Notes under the pieces: model-generated | Database searches by the model: none | The model's input: the letters and a program-made list of their open reading frames with translations, nothing else | Told to the model about the DNA's origin: nothing | Made by a program: the position numbers and the translations under genes | In this document: positions 34,892 to 46,289 of the stretch, in pieces | Layout of the letters: each line of letters opens with the position of its first letter | How positions within the stretch are numbered: the first letter of the stretch is position 1 | DNA from: Atherix ibis | Lineage: Eukaryota; Arthropoda; Insecta; Diptera; Athericidae | Length of the DNA stretch: 64,000 bases | Assembly: GCA_958298945.1 (NCBI GenBank) | Contig: OY282606.1 | Span: forward strand, 55,565,920 to 55,629,919 | Direction: 5' to 3'

Positions 34892-35745
34892 ATGGCAAGA
34901 GGAAAACCAGTGTGCATTGATTTGAGAAATTTGATTATAAAAGAGTTTAAGAAAGGTACTTCAACTTATAAAATAGCAGAAAAATTGAATTTATCACGTA
35001 GTACTGTGCAATCAATAATAACAGTGTATAAAAAAACTAAATCCGTGGTTCCGCGTAAGAATTCTGGCCGCCCACCTATGTGTAATGATCGTGATTTACG
35101 GGCTTTAAAAAGAATTGTTACACAAAACCGTTATACAACGGCCGCAAATATAACGGTAAAATTGAGGGAAGTCATTAATAAAGACGTTTCGGTAGACACC
35201 TGTAAACGTTCATTAAAAAAAATTGGTTTAAAATTTTATAAGGTAAATTTAAATATGATTTTGTTGTTAACGTCAGTACAAAACGTTACAATTTTATTGA
35301 CTGTAGACAAAGAAGAAGCCATTGTTAACCACCAGGCAAAAGAAAAATAGGTTGAAATGGGCAAAAAATCATTTGAATTGGACCCAAAGACAATGGGACT
35401 CTGTCATATGGAGCGATGAAGCTCGATTTATATTGAACGTTGGTGCTCCATTAAATCGAGTCATGCCATACGGCAAAAACAGTGAAGGCCTGGTTTGAGG
35501 CTCGGAGCATTCCTCTGTTAGAGGAATGGCCGTCCAGTAGCCCAGACTTATCGCCAATTGAGTCCATTTGGGGTTTAATAAAAAAAATTAAAAAAAAGAC
35601 CCCCAACAACAATACAAAATCTAAAGAACAGGTTAAAGGAAATTTGGCGTGATTTTACACCAAGGGAGGGTCAAAACCTTACAAGGACAATGTCGAGGCG
35701 ACTACGAGCAGTTTTAAAACAAAAAGGAGACGTAACACAGTGGTG
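34892..35745 (+). pseudogene. Tc1-like transposase with 64-bp intron and internal deletion
   Basis: Exon 1 (34892-35242) starts MARGKPVCIDLRNLIIKEFK, with a paired-like helix-turn-helix (TYKIAEKLNLSRSTVQSII) and a GRPP-type linker (NSGRPPMCNDRDLRALK). A GT-AG intron at 35243-35306 separates KIGLKFYK from TKKKPLLTTRQKKNRLKWAK; removing it restores the family reading exactly. Exon 2 shows the first catalytic Asp in VIWSDEARF, then a deletion that removes the segment with the second Asp, then EEWPSSSPDLSPIESIWGL with the D34E glutamate. A frameshift near 35600 leads to the C-terminal KQKGDVTQW and TGA. Non-functional. Confidence 0.88.
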
Positions 35746-35764
35746 AAATAAATTGATCGCGTTC

Positions 35765-36076
35765 AAAAAATACCGTAAATTTTTGCTCGGAAGTGGTGAA
35801 AATATATATTAATTGTATTATAGATGAACATTTATGCACTGAAAACCAGCTGGACGAACATTTTTACATCGAATTGCAGTTTTAATTTTGTGATATTTTG
35901 TTATTGAATATATTTTTTTTGTTTTTTTTCTATAGAATTCGAAAATTTTTATTATTTATTTATTAAAAATCTTAAAATATAAACAAAAAAACCAGTTTTG
36001 AACTGAAAAAAAAACGTTTTACTTACAAATACTGCATGAACATTTCAGCTAGACGAACATTTTTGCGTTTGGGTGG
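35765..36076 (-). repeat. Right long terminal inverted repeat
   Basis: Inverse of 34495-34804 with small indels in the A/T runs. Confidence 0.92.
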
Positions 36077-36321
36077 TATGTGAAAAATTATGAACAATTA
36101 TTTAAATTAATTTTATTTTAAATCAAAAACCTAAAATATGTAATTAATACAGGATGCTTTTTATGTTCCAGGTTGACTGCCATTTTAGTTTCAATAATAT
36201 TTATCTTTTCGGATTTGACAATTATAGAGAATATTCAATAACAATTTTTTATAAAGCATCTAACATTATAACAACATTTTAAAAATATTAAACCATTTTT
36301 TCAAAAATTGTTGTACAATTG

Positions 36322-37060
36322 TGAATACGCGAAGAAAAGTACTTGACATTTTTGGTGTTAATATGCCGAGTAAGTCAACCATTCAGCGAGTAATAAATAG
36401 CTTTAAATATATGCATATACTGAAAGATAAAGCAAAGAATGCGCTACAATTAAGCTAAGGTACACCTGAAAAGTTTGATACAGTGAGGCAGAATATTGCT
36501 GAATGTCTTCAGCAAATTTTAACAAACATGATGGAGATATTCCCAATTTTTGTGCACGGCGTCGATCTCTCCATCATGTTTGTTAAAAATACTCAAAAAT
36601 ATTTGCTTTTTTACCCGAATAACCTTCAATTGACACAACAGCTGCAGGCAAATGACCATGAATAGCGGCGGGACTGAAATGATCGAGTTTTACAATATGG
36701 TATAGGCAACCACCATTTTTGGCAAAAAAACATTATGAGCAACGAAGCACACTTCGACTTGGCTGGCTTTATTAATAAACAGTATACCCGCTATTAGGGC
36801 ACTGGAAACCCTCAATTGATACACCAAAGACCTTCACACCCCCGTAGAGTAGGAACGGCGGCATCATAGGGACATACTTCCTTGAGGATGCTGGAGGCAA
36901 TGCTGTAACAGTTACTGATGACCGACTTGTTGGAAAACTTACTTCTACCCTAATTGGATCAACTAGGCCTACCGAATATGTGCTTCCAATAAGACGGTGC
37001 CACATCATACACAGCTCGTGCTATGATACAAATTTTGAGCATCTTGGAATTATATGTCCC
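36322..37060 (+). mobile_element. Degenerate DDE transposon (mariner-related family C), copy 1
   Basis: N-terminal pieces VLDIFGVNMPSKSTIQRVIN and TPEKFDTVRQNIAE match the helix-turn-helix region of a DDE_3-type transposase family common in insects. Further on: NLQLTQQLQANDHE, MSNEAHFDLAGFINKQYTRY (the usual Asp before Glu is Asn), PQLIHQRPSHPRRV and DGATSYTARAMIQIL with the second Asp. Many stops. The segment 36920-37010 closely matches 62550-62690, so the two are copies of one family. Confidence 0.7.
36516..36590. repeat. Hairpin inside DDE transposon relic (22-bp arms)
   Basis: ATTTTAACAAACATGATGGA starts the left arm (36516-36537); 36568-36590 is its inverse. Loop about 30 bases. Confidence 0.8.
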
Positions 37061-37350
37061 ATCCTCAAAAAAGAACATACCACCGAATGAAATTATAGGG
37101 CTATTACGTTTCTAAATACCATCTATAAGATATTTTTTGCTATCTTACTAGGCAGGATATTCCTATTTATTTTTTTAAAACTGAAAAAAGTTTAGAAATG
37201 GTCATCAGATCCATCATCTGTTCATCGACTTTAAAGCCGCGTATCATAGCATACTCCGGGTAAAACTCTATACAGCCATGAGAGAGTTTGGCATCCCAGG
37301 AAAATTGACTCCACTGACTAGGCTGACGATGATTGGAAAAAGTCTTGAGC
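37046..37350 (+). mobile_element. LINE RT palm fragment
   Basis: LGIICPILKKEHTTE, stop, NYRAITFLNTIYKIFFAILL is the RT motif with IxPIxKKG and NYRxISLLN. After a gap, THHLFIDFKAAYHSILRVKL YTAMREFGIPGKL carries the first catalytic Asp block (FIDFKAAYDS). Small deletions and shifts. It is probably the front half of the relic whose C-terminus lies at 38.9-39.2 kb, interrupted by the mariner at 37521-38795. Confidence 0.75.
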
Positions 37351-37520
37351 TGCACATTACAAATATTGAGCTGCACATATATGAAAGCAATACAAAAACA
37401 TGATATATCAACTACCACTGATTGCATACAGAAATGAAATCATTGGGGGGTAAGGGATTCCAGACAATAACGCATTGGAAGGAAAATCCGCGCGTGGCTG
37501 CTGGCAGCCAGCAGATCTTA

Positions 37521-38795
37521 CGAGGGTCATTCAACAAGTACTTAGCCTACAAAAGAAAAACGAAAATTTTGGAAAGGTGGCAATTTATTTTTCCACATAA
37601 TCTCCTTCAAGCTCGATACAGTTGGCTAACTTTTTTAACCCGTCCAAAAATACATTTTCTCGAGGGAAGCAAAATAGGCCTCCTTGGCGACGATGACCTC
37701 CTCATTCGACCCAAATATATTCCCGGCGAGTGATTTTTTTCAGGTTTGGAAACAAAAAGTAGTCACAGGAGGCCAAATCTGGAGAGTACGGTGGATGGAG
37801 CAGCAATTCGTAGCGCAATTCGACCAATTTGGCCATGGCGACGGCGGAGGTGTGAGCCGGCGCGTTGTCGTGGTGGAACAGCACTTTTTTCTTCGCAAAG
37901 TGGGGCCGCTTTTTCTTCAATTCGACGTCAAATCGGCCCAATAAGTCAGCATAGTTGCGCCCCGTGATTGTTTTACCCTTCTCGAGGTAATCGATGTGGA
38001 TCACACCTTGTGAATCCCAGAAAACGGTGGCCATCACCTTTCCGGCCGATCGAACAGTCTTCGCCTTCTTCGGAGCACGTTCGCCGGGTGAAGTCCACTG
38101 TTTCGACTGTTCCTTGGTCTCTGGTGTGTACCAGTGAATCCATGTTTCGTTGACGGTCACGAAACGACGCAAGAACTCCTCTGGATTGTGCTGAAACAGC
38201 GCCAAACACGTCGCCGATGTGGTCTCACGGTTGCGCTTGTTTTCCGTTGTGAGCAAACGCGGCATTCATCGCGCCGACAGCTTTCTCATGCCCAGTTCTT
38301 CGTGTAGAATATGATGCACCGTTCCTACTGCGATGCCCACAGTCTCAGCTTTCTCGTGAACCTTCAATCGACGGTCTGCCAATACGAGATCGTAGACTTT
38401 TTTAACGTTTTCCTCCGTAGCATCCGTTTTCGGGGCACCTGGGCGTGGCTCATCAAAAACCGACGTGCGGCCACGAACAAACTCGTTGAACCAATTCTTG
38501 GCGGTCGCCATCGAAGGAGAAGAGTCACCATACACAGCATTCAAGCGATCTTTGATAATTGCTGCGCGTTTTCCCTTCCAAAAACAAGAATCTAATCACC
38601 GAACGATATTGTTCTTTTTCCATTTTTGTGCAACCGACCGACACGCTCGCTTTCAAAGGCTCTCAAAACAAAACTAATAAAGGTAATCGACTTTGACAGT
38701 AGGCTACTAAAAGAATGTACTGCACGATGGTAAATTTCTTTTGTGACAGCAGTTCCATCGGGCAGTGAGGCTAAGTACTTAATGAATGACCCTCG
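37521..38795 (-). mobile_element. Mariner family A (irritans type), full-length copy
   Basis: TA at 37519-37520 and 38796-38797. The 27-bp TIRs start CGAGGGTCATTC and include AAGTACTTAGCC; two mismatches. Length 1275 bp. The transposase runs on the minus strand (38623 to 37585). The element is inserted within LINE-derived sequence. Confidence 0.95.
37585..38623 (-). pseudogene. Mariner family A transposase, inactive
   Basis: Starts MEKEQYRSVIRFLFLEGK at 38623. A one-base insertion near 38560 shifts the frame into NAVYGDSSPSMATAKNWFNE. The helix-turn-helix IAVGTVHHILHEELGMRKL is followed by TGA in place of the conserved Trp at about 38268. The catalytic region reads FVTVNETWIHWY (the first Asp is Asn), LFHHDNAPAHTS (second Asp) and SPDLASCDYFLF (third Asp). 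After FPNLKK a further shift breaks the C-terminus, whose remnant ends ELEGDYVEK. At least two frameshifts, one stop and one catalytic substitution. Confidence 0.92.
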
Positions 38796-38879
38796 TACTT
38801 CAGTCAGTCTTAATTATTTCGTTCAAAATTTCTATCGTACTGGGCACTAGTCTTGCCAGTTTTCACTTATTCTTCAAAA

Positions 38880-39200
38880 ATTAAGCTTCCTCACAAAAAC
38901 CATTTCGAACTCTCGTCCGCGTTCAAGAAGAAGTTTCTTTGTAGAATTTGTGACCCCCTATATTAGGAAGGACGATTTTGGAGCCTATTTAACAAAGACA
39001 TCATGGAGCGTTATCGTGATCGTTCAATTATGGATTAACTAAGGTTTATTAGGCTGCGGTGAGCTGGACACTTAATCCGTATCGATGAAAAAGATCCTGC
39101 GCGAAAAATTAACAGTTGCTCCATTTATGGTCCCAGAAGATGAGGTAGGCTCTGCCTTCAGTAAAGTTACGCGATGTTAGCCAGTATTTCAAAAATATGC
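38880..39200 (+). mobile_element. LINE C-terminal fragment
   Basis: Around 38990-39110 the frame reads MERYRDRSIMD, stop, LRFIRLR, stop, AGHLIRIDEKDPARKI. This is the xxRLRWAGHxxRMDExDPARK block near the end of RTE/I-type LINE polyproteins. The Trp of the motif is a stop here. Confidence 0.65.
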
Positions 39201-39599
39201 TGTAAGTGTAAAACTGAAAAACCAAGGCTCGAAGCAAGGGCGTTTGGAGTTCTTTGATTTAGCATTCTTAGACTGGACTCCCAGTTATCGCGCCGTTAAT
39301 AATAATGATGATGGCAATTGTTATGGCAGGATTTTTCATTTCTGGTGACTGTATAACTTCCCGCACGTAATTGAGACTTTTCCATTAAATGTTGGCATTA
39401 ATCGAAGTGGACATATTTGGAGTTATTGAGAACGAAAGATTATTTACAAGTATCGTTCTTGGAAATAAATTATACCTTCAATAAGTCTATTGAATTTCGA
39501 AGCAAAAATAATCAACACCATGCCAATTGGACTTCAAAAACTATATAAATATAAAATACTCATTATTAGATATTATTTTTAGTTGTAGTGGAAATTTGA

Positions 39600-39890
39600 T
39601 GAGATTAATTGCATGTTATCCCCTTCAAAAAAGCTATACATCGATGGAAGCATTGTTTCCGTACTTCGTAGCAGTGTCAGCTCATCGGTTACACTCCCTT
39701 ACATATTCTTGGCAATACCAAGATCGTCATCTTCAAGTGTTTTTTTTATCTTGGGGAACAAAAGAAAGTCACACGGATATCGCTTAAGCGAATAGACTTA
39801 GAAATCATAGAGAACTATTTTAACCATAAAAACTTATAGATGGAAATGGTCGTATGACAGGCGTTGTTGTCAAGATGTAATACCCAAGAG
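39600..39890 (-). mobile_element. Mariner C-terminal relic
   Basis: Minus strand CDFLLFPKIKKTLEDDDLG matches the mariner block around the third catalytic Asp (PCDFFLFPKxKKxLxGxxF), followed by a broken tail ending near SFFEGDN. The rest is unrecognisable. Confidence 0.55.
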
Positions 39891-39909
39891 TCTATAATGT
39901 TCGATCAAA

Positions 39910-42430
39910 CTCGAATAACCCTTTTTTGAGCCTGTCAAGGATTTTTTTTGTAATAAACTTGGTTGAGAGATTTTGCTGGAGGCACAGAGGTCCGTGACGC
40001 ACTTTGAAAATGTACTATTTGAATTGTTTTTTCTAACCTTTATTATCTATTCAAATTTAATTTTCTTGGTACCACCACGCTTATGTTTTGATAAATTATT
40101 TCCATTTGAAATGATTTAGCCGTCATATAACAAAATAGACAATATTGAAAAATTTTAGAATATATTCGCTGTAAGTTGATATGATTTAATATTATTGATA
40201 TATTATTCACCTGAAATTATTTTTCGAAAATAACTTTATTTCTTTAATTTTAAGGACTTACAATATTATGTAGATCGTTCGAGTTTATGGTTCTATAAAA
40301 CTTCAAACAATTAATAAAAGATATTGGTAAATATTTTCAGATATTAAATCTCATTGTTGAAATAAATTCATTGGGAATAATAACTCAAATCTTTTAAATC
40401 CAATATACGTGTATTGTAATATAGCACCATAAACAACATTAAATTTTGTGGTTTAAAATCAAACTCCCAACCATACTCGTAGAACAATCAATACAATCCG
40501 ATTTATGAAGTTGCATCAATCGAATGATAAAATATTATAATATCAATAATTCCATTCGATTGGAAAAAATTAATATATTATGGAATAATGGTATCTAATA
40601 CACCCATAATGTTTATTTTCCAATAAAATTAAATTAAATTAAATTATTAACTTAAATTTTTACGACGAAATGCACGAATCGCAAGTAGACAGTGTTAAAC
40701 AGCATTTAGTGATATTTTAATTTCAGATATAAAAATTATTGTTTTTTCGTAAAGGATATGAAAAAACAATAAATTTGATTTTATTTGATATTTTTATTCC
40801 GTTATAAAATAGAGATTTCGAAAGAGCAGGCAGTGAAATTCGAAATTGAAAAGAAAATATTTTTTCGTTAACTGAAATTATAAGGAACGCAAGTAATCAA
40901 ACTTGTTGGTATTAAAACTTATATTATTTGTAGTAAAGTACAGAAGGAACACTAAAAATTATTCAACTGAATGGGATCAATTATTCATTTCGGAAAATTC
41001 AATATTTGTGCAATAATATTTTCACCGAACTTTTCAAAACACTTAAAATTGTGTATCTAAATGGAAATAATATAGATCTGTATGAACAGAAAATAAAATT
41101 TCAAAACTTCAGGAGAAGAAAATTCTTGTAATAGTATATAGTTTAAGTTCGATAAAATGGTTAGAAAGGCACTGAAATTGAAACCATTTTTTGTTGTTGC
41201 CAATATAACATAAATTACTAGTGGAGTTAGTTGGTCTCAGTACATTTATTTCCAGTTGATTCTGTATTCGTCTCTTAATATGTCTTTTTCCTTGTATCAT
41301 TCAAATTGTCTACTATTGATTTAAATGTGCATATTAAACTGATAGTTGTTTCTTCGCAAGTAAAGAAATTATTTCTATTTTTAAAAAAATTGTCCCTAAC
41401 AACTTCTTTAAGGAAATATGATAAAATGGAATGAAATAATGCTCTTGCTCCTGATTTTGTATAATAAAACTTGGAATTGGATTGCTTTTTTTATGGGGCA
41501 AACAATTGGACGTCTAGCCCTTACAAAATATATTATAAATTCAATTTTGATTAATCATTTTCTTTTATTTTCATTTTATTTTTAGATATTCATATTATGT
41601 TTTTCTTTAAGCAAAAATTAATTTAAGCTTTGTTTAAATCTAGAGCCCTATTGTAAGTATATCTTGTGTGTCTTGATATCATAATAAAACTATCTAATAC
41701 TATATATGTATATAAACATTAAATTTTTAACTATATAAGTATATACTTAGCATTACTTATTGAATTGTGAAAGCATTTATCCACGAAATGGTTAATTATC
41801 AACAATGTTTGTTAAATATAATTATTTCCATTTCCATAGGTGTACTTTATTTTCAAGTAATGGTAAGTAACAGTATTTATGATATGAGAGTGTGAACAAA
41901 TTACTATTAAAAAGAAATCAAAATGTACATAACTTCCAATTAAATCGTTTTCTATCCATCAGTATTATCCTATTGTCGACTAATAATACTTATTTAATAT
42001 ACTCGTATTTTTAGATAATTGATATATAGCGTTTTGGTTTTCCCTGAAATTCCTTCTCGTAAAATATTTTTGGATCATAAAATTCCATCTATCAGATTAA
42101 TATTTTGTGATATCTTAAAATTATGCATATTTTCAGAAATAATCTAATTATGAGAGTAATCTTTATAGAAACATCTTTCATCCTATATTGTACAATATCT
42201 AATATACTCGTAACTAGCGTTATGGTTGTTAATACAATACTTCTCTGCCATATAAAAAAACACAAATTGAAAAAAGCTTAAGATTTAAAAAAAAAACTTT
42301 ACATTTATATCATTTATCCTTCCATAATCTTCAGTGATAATGACGCTGCCTAAAAAATTTTAATAGATATCTTGTTCTCATAGAAAAACTTTAAACATCG
42401 AATTGGCACACAATCACTAAAAGAACTAAA
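39910..42430. other. AT-rich stretch without recognised gene
   Basis: Only low-complexity DNA, including a short AAATT repeat at about 40626-40645. Confidence 0.5.
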
Positions 42431-42437
42431 CTAAATA

Positions 42438-43681
42438 CGAGAGTCGTGCAAAAAGTCCTTAGAAAAAGATGGAAAAAAACTGTTTTTAAAAAAAAAAAAT
42501 TTTATTTTTCAACATAATCTCCTTTTAGCTCTATACACTTTTCCAACCGTTTTTCCAAAATTTTTATCCCGTCCAAAAAATAGGATTTCGGAAGTTCTGC
42601 AAACTACTCATCCGTTTGAGCAATAACGTCCTCGTTGGAAGTGAACCGTCGTCCGCCAAGCCATTTCTTCAGATTGGGGAAAAGAAAATAGTCACTCGGG
42701 GCCAAATCTGGTGAATAAGCGGGATGCTGCAACAATTCCATTCTCAATTCCACAATTTTGGCCATGGAAACAGCGCAGGTGTGCACACGCGCATTGTCCT
42801 GATGCAAGAGGATTTTTTTCTTCTTCAGATGGGGGCGTTTCTCTTTGATTTCCTCGCTCAACCGTTGCAATAACGACGCGTAATACGCTCCTGTTATTGT
42901 TTTTCCTTTTTCCAAGTAGTCGATAAAAATGCTGCCCTCGAACCTTGCCGGCCGATGGCACAGTTTTTGCCTTCTTCGGAGCCCGTTCACCCTTGAAAAT
43001 CCACTGTGATGACTGTCTCTTCGTTTCTGGAGTGTAGTAGTGTATCCAGGTTTCGTCCTCAGTGACATATCGACGAAGGAATTCGGCAGGATTTCGATGA
43101 AAGAGTGCCAACATAGCCTCAGAGTCCACTACATGATTGCGCTTATTCTCCTCTGAGAGCAAACACGGCACCCATCTTGCCGAAATTTTTTTCACAGACG
43201 ATTTTTCATGCAAAATTAAAGCGACTGTACCTTGTGATATGCTCGTGGCCTCAACTAATTGGCGCACTTTAATTCGCCGATCGTTCAAAATCAGATCGTG
43301 GATTTTGTCGATGATTTCAGGAGTAGACACCTCAACTGGGCGTCCTGAACGATGTTCATCTTTTGTGGATGAACGGCCACGTTTAAATTCATTCACCCAA
43401 TTGTAAACCGTCGCAAACACAGGTGCAGATGTGCCATGAACTGCATCCAGCTCGGCTTTGATTTCTTTCGGGCTTAAGCCTTTCAAATGGAGTTGTTTGA
43501 TGACAGCCCTAAAATCGCTCTTTTCCATTGTTATGCATAAATAAATGTCGTTAACTTTAATCGACAATAGAAATTGACCTACTATTGGATCGAGCTGAAA
43601 TTTTGACGGCTTTCCTGTCGATAATGCGACACTACGAGCGCAATTTCTCGGATTTTCTAAGGACTTATTGAACGACCCTCG
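42438..43681 (-). mobile_element. Mariner family B (irritans type), copy 1
   Basis: TA at 42436-42437 and 43682-43683. Left end CGAGAGTCGTGCAAAAAGTC, right end (inverse) CGAGGGTCGTTCAATAAGTC. Length 1244 bp. Very similar to the copy at 55035-56358. Confidence 0.95.
42502..43528 (-). pseudogene. Mariner family B transposase, frameshifted
   Basis: Starts MEKSDFRAVIKQLHLKGLSP at 43528. Helix-turn-helix regions are intact, and the triad residues are present in VTEDETWIHYY, LLHQDNARVHT and LAPSDYFLF. A deletion of about 22 bp after SAGKV (near 42940) removes the MATVFWDSQG block and shifts the frame. Near 42604 a stop replaces the codon after QTDE, cutting off the tail. It would encode a cut-and-paste transposase of about 345 residues if intact. 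Confidence 0.92.
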
Positions 43682-43689
43682 TAGATATT

Positions 43690-44730
43690 ACAGAAAATAT
43701 TTTTTTTGTAAATTCTTACAGATATCTACAACAATACTGTATAGTAACAAGCAGATTTATATAATAATATTAATTAATGTGTAGGGTTATGAGGTGTAAA
43801 CATTAATAAAAGTTTCTGCTGCTAGCTTGTGTTTGTGTTAAGACTAGGTATTTTAGTAAATCACGAGGATAAAAGGAACTTTCAGATCATGGTGGATAAT
43901 GCTATTACGAAATATAAAAGGGAGTATCGATAGTTTTATAATGGATTTTTGATTGAAGCTTGGTAGAGACCCAGATTTATTTTCAGTAAGTCCATATTGA
44001 TTTCAGTAGGACATTGTATAAAAGTAATTTGCTGTCTATAGTAAGTTTAGATCATGACCACCATATCAAGCATTTGTCTAAGTTCAGTTCTAGGTACCAA
44101 ACGTTGATGTGTTATGGTATAGCTTTGTTTGCCGTTAAGGTATGTGTGGGGACGTGGTTCATGGCAGACACCAAAAGTTAACTCTTATTCTCGACGTGGA
44201 AAGTATTATCCGGAGGGTTTTTATTTAGATTTGGATAGAAATTAATGAGTTTTATTTTTGTTTGCCAGAAAATACACAGAAAGTGAAAAATTGACAGCTC
44301 TCTCAGACTTACTTTAAACACGTGCAACCATACGAAACCAATTTTTAAAGTACAGCAAAGAAATTTGAAGTCAAACAAATAATCAGTATTACTTGGCAAA
44401 ATTATTGAATTAAGTATATAACATTATAATTAGGGCTCTTTTGTTAATTGTTCATATATGAACACAAACATATTACTCTTGGAAGGAACCCGTTTTTTAT
44501 TATGTTTCATTGTTTACTTGTTGACTTATAAATTACATTAAAAGGTCGTTCAAGATTAATAAAAAATAATATTAAAAATTTATTTTATTACTATCCACTC
44601 TGATATTTTCAATTATTTAGTCATAATTTGCAGCATGTGTAATATTGTCAGTGATAAGACAATTTTTTGGTTTGGCAAAACATTTTGAAGATACGGTAGA
44701 GGTACTGAACCTTATAGTGTGTGGGATTTG
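43690..44730. other. Stretch without recognised gene
   Basis: Nothing I can support. Confidence 0.45.
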
Positions 44731-44738
44731 TATCCATT

Positions 44739-44824
44739 AAAATCCACCATAAGGTATATATTTGCGTATAAATTTTGTAGAATATAAAATTTATATGAAA
44801 ATATATGCCTTATGGTGGATTTTT
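44739..44824. repeat. Long hairpin (about 38-bp arms)
   Basis: AAAATCCACCATAAGGTATA begins the left arm (to about 44775); 44786-44824 is its inverse with four mismatches. Loop about 10 bases. Confidence 0.85.
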
Positions 44825-45109
44825 TGTCGGAGGCGTTCCTCAGTAAAGCATGGACAGGGGAAAAAGGATACCATCTTTAAATGTGGGATGATGGGTGGGG
44901 CATACCGCATCATTGACTAGCTTAACGCTTTATAGATACTCCCTGAAGCACTTACGTTTTGTCAGAAATTGGCACGCATAAGTGGTCCATTTCTCCATGA
45001 CCTTTTCCATTCCACGTGGCTATGTCAGAATGTGAGGATGAGTCCATCTTTCATTAGTCTATAAATCCTAATGTTATTGCAATCTCGCAACTGTATCATA
45101 TCTTTCCTC

Positions 45110-45560
45110 TTCGCTGACGTAGCGCTAATAGATATTTTCCCCTCCCATTCTCTCAACAATCAAAAACTCGATGTTTGGAATTGTTGAGATAGTGATCTGA
45201 ATGCTCATATATTTAGCTTCACACATTTATTTTAGCCAGCAAAATCTGTTTTTTAATTGTCGTTGGAGCTCCAAATTCTCTCATAGCTATTATTGGCTCC
45301 CATAAAGTTGCTGATTAAGATGCTTTCGCAAACATAATATCTGCTTTATTACTGATTATCCTAGAAAAAGCATTCTCGTTATAATCAATTTATTTTCTGG
45401 GCAAATAGGGCTGTGTTGCAGATTAAGATTATTGGATAACATATTAGATGGTACTCAACAACGTCATACCCTTAAAATTACTGCACGTCATCATATCTTC
45501 TTTTTTGTATTAAATAGGCCAGGCCCTAGTCAGTCTACCTTTTGTCGGGCATTGATTTGT
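45110..45560 (+). mobile_element. Probable LINE RT relic
   Basis: FADVALIDIFPSHSLNNQKL DVW resembles RT motif C (FADDVAL) with a lost residue. About 45410-45545 reads CCRLRLLDNILDGTQQRHTL KITARHH, like the C-terminal tail of several LINE families. Weak, pattern-based call. Confidence 0.35.
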
Positions 45561-45738
45561 TACTCGAAATAAACTAAAAATTTATGACGTGAATGGAAAG
45601 TATAAGAATGTCGATGCCCTTGCCTTCGTTTAGCAGATGATCGATCCAATAGCTATCCTTTGTCTACGCTTAGCGCATGATGGACTTGGTAGCAATGGTA
45701 AATCATCATCATATTCGGTTGGCGATATCTGCCACTTA

Positions 45739-46285
45739 CGAGGGTCATTCAATAAGTACTTAGCCTACAAAAGAAAAACGAAAATTTTGGAAAGTTGGCA
45801 TGTATTTTTCCACATAATCTCCTTCCTACTGCGATGCCCACAGTCTCAGCTATCTCGTGAACCTTCAATCGACGGTGTGCCAACACGAGATCGTGGACTT
45901 TTTTCCACGTAGCAGCCGTTTTCGGGGCACCTGGGCGTGGCTCATCAAAAACCGACGTGCGGCCATGAACAAACTCGTTGAACCAATTCATGACGGTCGC
46001 CATCGAAGGAGAAGAGTCACCATACACAGCATCCAAGCGATCTTTGATTTCGCTGCGCGTTTTCCCTTCCAAAAACAAGAATCTAATCACCGAACGATAT
46101 TGTTCTTTTTCCATTTTTGTGCAACCGACCGACACGCTCGCTTTCAAAGGCTCTCAAAACAAAACTAATGAAGGGAATCGACTGAAACTTTGACAGTAGG
46201 CTACTAAAAGAATGTACCGCACGCTTTCTTTTGTGACAGCAGTTCCATCGGGCGGTGAGGCTAAGTACTTGTTGAATGACCATCG
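45739..46285 (-). mobile_element. Mariner family A deletion derivative (547 bp)
   Basis: TA at 45737-45738; left TIR CGAGGGTCATTCAATAAGTA, right TIR slightly mutated (ends CATCG). The N-terminal frame from 46113 reads MEKEQYRSVIRFLFLEGKTR SEIKDRLDAVYGDSSPSMAT and continues to VGIAVG. There it jumps to the far 3' end of the element near 45825, losing the whole catalytic core. The junction shares the 3-bp microhomology TTC between the two deletion edges seen in the 37.5-kb copy. Such short TIR-bounded forms can be mobilised in trans. Confidence 0.9.
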
Positions 46286-46289
46286 CATC

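Larger units (their letters stand above)
34495..36076 (+). mobile_element. Tc1-like transposon with about 310-bp inverted repeats (IR/DR type)
   Basis: A 1582-bp element flanked by TA at 34493-34494 and 36077-36078. It begins CCACCCAAACGCAAAAATG and ends with the complement. The inverted repeats extend over 34495-34804 and 35765-36076. Each holds two related direct repeats: outer AAAAATGTTCGTCTAGC and inner AAAAATGTTCGTCCAGC, the arrangement known as IR/DR. The transposase gene lies between the repeats on the plus strand but lacks its middle part. Confidence 0.93.

Noticed and set aside
45590..45740. Possible LTR-retrotransposon fragment (YKNVDALA-like residues)
   Set aside because: A single short resemblance to an RNase H tail; no LTRs, gag or integrase motifs nearby.
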